From Burkholderia sp. L27(2015) (GTDB lineage: Bacteria > Pseudomonadota > Gammaproteobacteria > Burkholderiales > Burkholderiaceae), in contig NZ_LMUX01000021.1 in NCBI RefSeq assembly GCF_009765705.1, positions 89,607-153,606 of the forward strand: DNA of 64,000 nt, in the 5' to 3' direction. How positions within the stretch are numbered: the stretch's first letter is position 1; each line of letters starts with the position of its first letter. The notes beneath the pieces were generated by a model, which had not been told where the DNA came from, did no database searches, and saw only the letters and a list, made by a program, of their open reading frames with translations. Position numbers and translations under genes: made by a program. Below, in pieces: positions 58,881 to 64,000 of the stretch.

Positions 58881-60452
58881 CTATTGGCCGCTTTCGGCCT
58901 GATCGCCCGACCCCGATTCAGCTGGCCCCCGGCCTTTGCCTGCACCGCCCCTGCGGCGCCGGCGGCGCGGTGCGCCTTCTTTGTTCGTGCTTTGCGTCAA
59001 CAGCAACTCGCGTGCGCCCGAGTCGGCTTCGATAAAATCGGTCCACCATTGCGCGACGGCCGGATCGAGTTCACCCGACTCGCAGCGCAGCACCATGAAA
59101 TCATACCCTGCTCTAAATCTTTGGTGTTCCAGCAGCTTCAAGGCCGAGCGTCCCGAACGTTTCTCCAGGCGCGGCTGCATGCCCCAGATTTCCTTCATAT
59201 CGGCGACGAAACGCTTCTGGATTGCGAGTTTGCCGGTCTGGGTTTCGAGCACGCCGTCCATTGCCCCGTGCAGCGCAGGAATCGGGAATTCGCCGTTCGC
59301 GACGTTGCTTTGCCAGCGCTCCTGCACTTGCTGCCACAGCAACGCGGCAAACAGGAAGCCGGGCGACACCGGTTTGCCGGCGCGCACGCGGTCGTCGGTG
59401 CGGGTCAGTGCGAGCGAAATGAATTTTTCGCCGTGCGGCTGTTCGAGCGCAACGTCGAGCAAGGGCAGCAGGCCGTGATGCAGGCCCTCGGCGCGCAGCC
59501 GCTGCAGGCAGGCCAGAGCGTGGCCTGATAACAACAGTTTGAGCATTTCGTCGAACAAGCGGGCAGCCGGCACGTTGTTCATCAGGTCCGCCACTTCGAC
59601 GATAGGTGCGCGCGTGGCGTCCTCGATCTCGAAACCGAGCTTGGCCGCGAAACGCACTACGCGCAGCATGCGCACCGGATCTTCGCGATATCGGGTGGCC
59701 GGGTCGCCGATCATGCGCAACAGCCGCGCACGGATATCGGCCATGCCGTTGTGATAATCGTGCACCGTCTGGGTGGCCGGATCGTAATACATCGCGTTGA
59801 TGGTGAAATCGCGGCGGGTCGCGTCTTCGTGCTGCGCACCCCATACGTTGTCACGCAATACGCGGCCTGCCGCATCGACCGCGTGGGTCTTGCGATCCAG
59901 CTCGTCGCGGCGTAGGCGGCGTGTTTCGGAGGGTACGGTGGCCGTGCCCGGTTCGGCTTCGCGGGGCGAGTCGACCAATGCACGGAACGTCGAGACCTCG
60001 ATCAGGTCCTGGCCGAATTGCACGTGCACGATCTGAAAGCGCCGCCCGATCAGACGGGCGCGGCGAAACAGCCGCTGCACCTGCTCGGGGGTGGCGTCGG
60101 TGGCGACGTCGAAATCCTTGGGTGCCACGCCCAGCAACAGGTCGCGTACGGCGCCGCCGACGATAAAGGCGCGAAAGCCCGCCTCCTGCAGCGTGTCGGT
60201 GACGCGCACTGCGTTGCGCGAGATCAGCGCCGGGTCGATACCGTGTTCGGCGGGCCCGGCAATAACGGGGACGTCAGTCGCGGCGCCCTTGGCCTTGCCG
60301 CGCGGTTTCTTGACCGCGGCCGCGCCGCGTGCGGGTTTCGCATCGGACGAAGCCGGGGCTGACGCGGGTGCAGACGAAGCGGCTGCCGTTTTGGCTTCGG
60401 CTTCGGGAGGCTCGGCTTGCCCGAGCAATTTGCGGATGAATTTTTTAATCAC
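58881..60452 (-). CDS. pcnB: Poly(A) polymerase I PcnB
   Basis: Adds poly(A) tails that mark RNA for decay; 523 aa (E. coli about 465). A low-complexity N-terminus (residues 15-60, Ala/Lys-rich) precedes the nucleotidyltransferase head with AFIVGGAVRDLLLGVAPKDFDVATDATPE (quoted in part in the family as GGxVRD...DxD) and RRFQIVHVQFG. The neck and body follow, then a basic C-terminus (RRRRRRGGAGKGRG) likely to bind RNA. Its start overlaps the end of the HAD phosphatase gene by 4 bp (ATGA). Confidence 0.94.
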   Translation of the reverse strand: MIKKFIRKLLGQAEPPEAEAKTAAASSAPASAPASSDAKPARGAAAVKKPRGKAKGAATDVPVIAGPAEHGIDPALISRNAVRVTDTLQEAGFRAFIVGGAVRDLLLGVAPKDFDVATDATPEQVQRLFRRARLIGRRFQIVHVQFGQDLIEVSTFRALVDSPREAEPGTATVPSETRRLRRDELDRKTHAVDAAGRVLRDNVWGAQHEDATRRDFTINAMYYDPATQTVHDYHNGMADIRARLLRMIGDPATRYREDPVRMLRVVRFAAKLGFEIEDATRAPIVEVADLMNNVPAARLFDEMLKLLLSGHALACLQRLRAEGLHHGLLPLLDVALEQPHGEKFISLALTRTDDRVRAGKPVSPGFLFAALLWQQVQERWQSNVANGEFPIPALHGAMDGVLETQTGKLAIQKRFVADMKEIWGMQPRLEKRSGRSALKLLEHQRFRAGYDFMVLRCESGELDPAVAQWWTDFIEADSGARELLLTQSTNKEGAPRRRRRRGGAGKGRGPAESGSGDQAESGQ

Positions 60453-61135
60453 GTGGACCTGAATAAGTCGAGAATACGCCAGCCCCGCGACTGCGCATGG
60501 GCGCGCAACGTATCGTCGGGGTTGGTGGCGACGGGATGGCTGACCTTTTCCAGCAGCGGAATATCGTTCAAGGAATCGCTGTAGAACCAGGTCTGGTCAA
60601 AATCCGACAAGCTTTTGCCCAACGACTGCAACCAAGCTTCGGTCCGGATGATCTTGCCTTCCCGGTAGCTGGGAATACCGGTCACTTCACCTGTGTAGTC
60701 GCTGGCGGGGTCGCCATCCACAGTAGCAGGCTCGGACCCGATCATGTTTTCGATGCCGAACGCCTGCGCGATCGGCCGGGTGACAAAGCTGTTGGTCGCT
60801 GTGATCATACAGCACAGGTCGCCCCGGTTACGATGCTCGGCCACCAACGCCAGCGCTTCGGGGCGAAGTGTGGGCAATATCACCTCATCCATGAACTGCC
60901 GGTGCCAGGCATCGAGCTGCCGACGCGGATAGCGCGCCAGCGGCGCAAGCACGACACGCAAATAGGCATGGATGTCGAGGCGGCCGACCTTGTAGTCGGC
61001 ATAGAACCGCTCGTTGTCGCGGGCGAAGCTTTCGGAGTCGACCATAGAGTGCTCGACCATGAAGCGGCCCCACGCGTGGTCGCTGTCGGTCGGGATCAGG
61101 GTGTGGTCGAGGTCGAAGAGGGCAAGATTTGTCAT
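60449..61135 (-). CDS. HAD-superfamily subfamily IB phosphatase
   Basis: Phosphatase of 228 aa. Motif I is LALFDLDHT with nucleophile D8 and D10, motif II is MITATNSF, and motif IV is FYSDSLNDIPLLE; SDHAWGRFMV follows motif I as in the HAD-IB family related to SerB. Substrate unknown; histidinol-phosphate or phosphoserine phosphatase activity is possible but not evident. The ATG at 61135 matches relatives better than the one 9 bp upstream. It is between hda and pcnB with a 4-bp overlap into pcnB, a conserved arrangement in betaproteobacteria. Confidence 0.88.
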   Translation of the reverse strand: MTNLALFDLDHTLIPTDSDHAWGRFMVEHSMVDSESFARDNERFYADYKVGRLDIHAYLRVVLAPLARYPRRQLDAWHRQFMDEVILPTLRPEALALVAEHRNRGDLCCMITATNSFVTRPIAQAFGIENMIGSEPATVDGDPASDYTGEVTGIPSYREGKIIRTEAWLQSLGKSLSDFDQTWFYSDSLNDIPLLEKVSHPVATNPDDTLRAHAQSRGWRILDLFRST

Positions 61136-61145
61136 AAGTGTCATT

Positions 61146-61898
61146 TTACTTGAAGCGGCTGTCCAGGTTATCGGCAGCCGCGGCTATGGGCGAGAGCGGG
61201 TCTTGCGAGGTCGCGCTAAGCATGGCGCGCAACAGCGGCAGCGTCACGGCGCGATGCTGTTCCAGCGAATAGCGGTCGAGCGCGTCCAACAGGCGCATCA
61301 AGCTGGGCATGTCGCGCTGGAAGTGAGTCAGCAGATACGCGGGCACATCGTCGGCGAGCGCCAGCCCGCGGGCTTTCGCCGCTTGGCGCAAGGCCTCGAT
61401 CTTGTCGGCGTCGGTGAGCGGCGCCACTTGGAACACCAGGCCCCAGCCCAGCCGCGTGCGTAAATCTTCACGCACCGTCAGCGCCAGCGGTGCTGCGTTA
61501 CCGGCGATCACCAGCGCGCTGCCTGGGTGAGCGCGAACCTCGTTGAACAAGTTGAAGAGCGCGATCTGCTGCGCCGGATTGAGGCGCTCGCAATCGTCGA
61601 CGGCGTAAAGCGCCACCGCCGGATCGAAGGAAAACGCGGTCAAGGGGCTGGGCGGGCTGGCAAAGCGCGCCTGATGCCCCGGCGCTTCGTGGCACAGCGC
61701 GTGCAGCAAATGGCTGCGACCGCTGCCGGTCTCCCCCCAGATATAAAAGCTGCGATCGGCCACCGGGCCGCTCGCCAGCTCGCTGCCCAGCGTGCGCAAC
61801 CGCGTCACCAGCTCATAGTTCTGCGCACCCAGAAAGGTCTCGAAGCGCGCCGGCGGCGGCGTGCCGAGGTCCAGCAGTAATTGTCGTGATGCAGCCAT
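61146..61898 (-). CDS. hda: DnaA regulatory inactivator Hda
   Basis: AAA+ protein of 250 aa that, with the DNA-loaded sliding clamp, triggers hydrolysis of DnaA-ATP and blocks re-initiation. The N-terminal RQLLLDLGTP is a beta-clamp-binding peptide. The P-loop reads WGETGSGRSHLLHA, with Arg in place of Lys as in E. coli Hda; YAVDDCERL is Walker B. The ATG at 61898 (MAASRQLLLDLG) is preferred to a much longer upstream frame, which is not conserved in composition. It lies 79 bp downstream of perM. Confidence 0.92.
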   Translation of the reverse strand: MAASRQLLLDLGTPPPARFETFLGAQNYELVTRLRTLGSELASGPVADRSFYIWGETGSGRSHLLHALCHEAPGHQARFASPPSPLTAFSFDPAVALYAVDDCERLNPAQQIALFNLFNEVRAHPGSALVIAGNAAPLALTVREDLRTRLGWGLVFQVAPLTDADKIEALRQAAKARGLALADDVPAYLLTHFQRDMPSLMRLLDALDRYSLEQHRAVTLPLLRAMLSATSQDPLSPIAAAADNLDSRFK

Positions 61899-61977
61899 GA
61901 GGAGCGCAGCTAGGAGGGGTTGAGTCGCGACGATTTCGTTAGGGTCGCCATGAGACGGGGGGCAGGATGTATGGGTA

Positions 61978-63048
61978 TCAATTACGATAAAGTGCGCTCG
62001 ATAAATAAATCCGACGGATTTCACGCAAGCCGGTGAGGATGATGGCGCTCATCGGCAATGCCAGCAACACGCCGAAAAAGCCGAATAGCTGTCCGAACGC
62101 GAGCAAGGCGAAAATGACCGCGAGCGGATGCATGCCGATGCGCTCACCGACCAGCCGCGGCGTCAGGAAGAAGCCTTCCAGCACCTGGCCGACGCCATAA
62201 ATCACGGCGACCGCGCCAAAGCCATACAAGGTGCCAAACTGTAGCATCGCTGCGAGCAACGCCAGCACCAAGCCGATGGCGAAGCCGATGTAGGGGATGA
62301 ACACGGCCAGGCCGGTAAATATACCGACCGGCAACGCGACTTCAAAGCGCGCAACGGTCAAGGCGATGGCGTAATAGGCCGCCAGCACGCCCATGACCAG
62401 CAACTGTCCGCGCAGATATTGCGAGAGCATCTGGTCGATTTCCGTGGCGAGCGCCAGCGTTTTTGGCAGCCACTGGCGCGGGATGGCGTTTTCGACGCGT
62501 TCGAGCATGCGGTTCCAGTCATACAGCAGGTAGTACAGAACCAATGGCGTGAGCACCAGGTTACCGACCACGGTCATCGCCACGTTGCCGCTGGTACGGA
62601 TCGAGGTCCACGCAGCCCCCATGATGGTGCTGGTGCTCATGGCAAACTGGTTGGTAACCAGATCCTTGATCCCGTTGAAGTCGAGATTCACGTCGATACC
62701 GAGCGCGTTCAGGCGCGGCTGCAGCACATCGTGCAGTTTCGCCAGCAGCAAGGGCACTTGTATCTTGATTTGCGGCCCTTCCTGCTGGGCGACCAGCAGA
62801 ACCAGGATCACCAGCAGCGTGACCAGCGTCACCAGTAGCAGCATCATCAGCAGCGCGGCGAGGCTGCGCGGGATGCGCTTGCCGGTCAGAGCCGCGACGC
62901 CGGGCTGCAAAATGTAGGCCAGGATCGCCCCCAGCAGGAACGGTGTCAGCACCGGGCTCAAGGCCCACAGCACTACGCACACTAAGAAAGCGATGAGTAC
63001 CCAAATAAAAACCTGCCGTTGGGACGGAGTAAACATGGGTGAATTCAT
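61978..63048 (-). CDS. perM: AI-2E transporter family membrane protein PerM
   Basis: Polytopic membrane protein of 356 aa (E. coli PerM 353) with about eight hydrophobic helices, a cytoplasmic or periplasmic segment at about 95-150, and the family motif block PYIGFAIGLVLALLAAM and GQVLEGFFLTPRLVGERIGMHP. The family includes the putative AI-2 exporter TqsA and transporters of unknown substrate. It is divergent from purM across 60 bp and upstream of hda, the same order seen in many gammaproteobacteria and betaproteobacteria. Confidence 0.9.
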   Translation of the reverse strand: MNSPMFTPSQRQVFIWVLIAFLVCVVLWALSPVLTPFLLGAILAYILQPGVAALTGKRIPRSLAALLMMLLLVTLVTLLVILVLLVAQQEGPQIKIQVPLLLAKLHDVLQPRLNALGIDVNLDFNGIKDLVTNQFAMSTSTIMGAAWTSIRTSGNVAMTVVGNLVLTPLVLYYLLYDWNRMLERVENAIPRQWLPKTLALATEIDQMLSQYLRGQLLVMGVLAAYYAIALTVARFEVALPVGIFTGLAVFIPYIGFAIGLVLALLAAMLQFGTLYGFGAVAVIYGVGQVLEGFFLTPRLVGERIGMHPLAVIFALLAFGQLFGFFGVLLALPMSAIILTGLREIRRIYLSSALYRN

Positions 63049-63067
63049 CAGGGAGGGGCTTCCATCG

Positions 63068-63087
63068 GGTAAAATCGCTATTTTACC
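63068..63087. promoter_or_regulatory. Palindrome in the perM-purM divergent spacer
   Basis: GGTAAAAT (63068-63075) and ATTTTACC (63080-63087) form a perfect palindrome with a CGCT centre. Each strand reads TAAAAT, a plausible -10 box facing outward, so it may be a compact bidirectional promoter or the site of a dimeric regulator. It is only 21 bp before purM and 20 bp before perM. Confidence 0.45.
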
Positions 63088-63108
63088 GAACCTTCACCGC
63101 TCCTCCCC

Positions 63109-64000
63109 ATGAATTCACCGAAATCCGCTTCTACCAAGCCAGGCCTGTCGTATAAAGATGCCGGCGTCGATATTGACGCTGGCGATGCGCTGGTCGATGC
63201 GATCAAACCCTACGCCAAAAAGACCATGCGTCCGGGCGTACTGGCCGGTATCGGCGGTTTTGGCGCGCTGTTCGAAGTGCCGAAGAAGTATCGCGAACCG
63301 GTGCTGGTGTCGGGCACCGATGGCGTGGGCACCAAGCTCAAGCTGGCGTTTGATTTGAATCGCCACGACACGGTTGGGCAGGATCTGGTCGCGATGAGCG
63401 TCAACGACATCCTGGTGCAGGGCGCGGAACCGTTGTTTTTCCTCGATTATTTTGCCTGCGGCAAGCTCGATGTGCAGACGGCCGCGACCGTCGTCAAGGG
63501 GATCGCGGCCGGCTGCGAGTTGGCCGGCTGCGCGCTGATCGGCGGCGAGACGGCTGAAATGCCGGGTATGTATCCCGATGGCGAGTACGACTTGGCGGGT
63601 TTCGCGGTAGGCGCGGTCGAGAAAAGCGAGATTATCGACGGGACGACGATTACGCCGGGCGATGTGGTTTTGGGTTTGGCGTCCAGCGGCATTCATTCGA
63701 ATGGGTTTTCGCTGGTGCGCAAAGTCATCGAGCGTGCCAAGCCGGATCTGAACGCGGACTTCGGTGGACGTACCTTGGGCGATGCGCTGATGGCGCCCAC
63801 GCGCATTTACGTGAAGCCGGTGTTGGCGTTGATGGAAACCGTGCCGGTCAAGGGCATGGCGCACATCACCGGGGGGGGGCTGGTCGAGAATATCCCGCGC
63901 GTGTTGGGCGAAGCATTGACGGCCGAGCTGGATCAGAAATCCTGGCCGCTGCCGCCGTTGTTTGCCTGGTTGCAGGAGCATGGTGGCGTGGCCGATAGCG
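63109..64000 (+). CDS. purM: Phosphoribosylformylglycinamidine cyclo-ligase PurM (3' end outside window)
   Basis: AIR synthetase of purine synthesis; 297 codons are present of about 350 expected (E. coli 345). The start [21 protein letters not shown] is followed by [48 protein letters not shown] and [17 protein letters not shown], all conserved. A run of nine G (63871-63879) encodes HITGGG and does not disturb the frame. The frame is open to the end of the window. The gene is divergent from perM. Confidence 0.96.
   Translation, partial: MNSPKSASTKPGLSYKDAGVDIDAGDALVDAIKPYAKKTMRPGVLAGIGGFGALFEVPKKYREPVLVSGTDGVGTKLKLAFDLNRHDTVGQDLVAMSVNDILVQGAEPLFFLDYFACGKLDVQTAATVVKGIAAGCELAGCALIGGETAEMPGMYPDGEYDLAGFAVGAVEKSEIIDGTTITPGDVVLGLASSGIHSNGFSLVRKVIERAKPDLNADFGGRTLGDALMAPTRIYVKPVLALMETVPVKGMAHITGGGLVENIPRVLGEALTAELDQKSWPLPPLFAWLQEHGGVADS

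Noticed and set aside
60018-60362. Rightward open frames opposite pcnB, and similar ones opposite glcF and dnaK, as overlapping genes.
   Set aside because: No start signals or family motifs, and they are explained by codon bias of the real gene on the other strand.
63871-63879. Run of nine G in purM as a possible phase-variable or erroneous homopolymer.
   Set aside because: The frame encodes the conserved HITGGG motif correctly and stays open on both sides, so nothing is broken. It remains a place where slippage could occur.

Overview
The window is a gene-dense piece of a betaproteobacterial chromosome, almost certainly Burkholderiaceae. The evidence is the gene content and order (queA-tgt-yajC-secD-secF; recG-oxyR-catalase-dps-MCP-ubiA-proC-yggS; glcDEF; hrcA-hemH-S4-grpE-thioredoxin-dnaK-dnaJ-pabBC; panB-dgk-folK-pcnB-HAD-hda-perM-purM), GC-rich third positions, and protein sequences of Burkholderia type. 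I cannot name the genus. No rRNA, tRNA, CRISPR array, prophage or insertion sequence was seen.

Layout. (1) 1-9.2 kb: an accessory island for 2-aminoethylphosphonate (2-AEP) use, with phnW facing left and phnSTUV (ABC importer), phnA (phosphonoacetate hydrolase), phnY (phosphonoacetaldehyde dehydrogenase) and a PhnZ-like HD-domain oxygenase facing right. 2-AEP would be taken up, transaminated by PhnW, oxidised by PhnY and hydrolysed by PhnA to acetate and phosphate. The HD oxygenase adds a second, unexplained chemistry. (2) 9.3-18 kb: a DoxX-like protein, then the leftward queA-tgt-yajC-secD-secF operon (tRNA queuosine and Sec translocase accessories) and the divergent recG. (3) 18-23.3 kb: an oxidative-stress block of oxyR, a small unannotated ORF, a monofunctional catalase broken by a one-base frameshift, dps and a chemoreceptor. 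(4) 23.6-32.4 kb: ubiA, proC, yggS, the glycolate oxidase genes glcDEF, a D-lactate-dehydrogenase-type flavoprotein and a cobalamin adenosyltransferase. (5) 32.4-46.8 kb: aroG behind what looks like a complete aromatic-amino-acid attenuator, tldD, a nitrilase-family amidase, yhdP, glnE, recN and nadK. (6) 46.9-56.7 kb: the heat-shock block from hrcA to dnaJ with candidate sigma-32 promoters, followed by a pabB-pabC fusion. (7) 56.7-64 kb: panB, dgk, folK, pcnB, a HAD phosphatase, hda and perM leftward, and the truncated purM rightward.

The most interesting signal is upstream of aroG (33.60-33.79 kb): a good sigma-70 promoter, a 22-codon leader ORF in which 8 of the first 12 residues are Phe, Tyr or Trp, a strong intrinsic terminator, and a 9-nt leader segment that is an exact alternative partner for the 5' arm of the terminator. 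This is the classical layout of ribosome-mediated attenuation, placed on a DAHP synthase of the Phe-sensitive type.

A second theme is short degenerate tandem repeats (7 to 27 bp units) in many spacers and, in frame, inside YhdP and the PabB-PabC fusion. Together with the frameshifted catalase they suggest a genome with active slippage mutation. All functional assignments come from reading motifs and translated sequence by eye; no database search or folding program was run.
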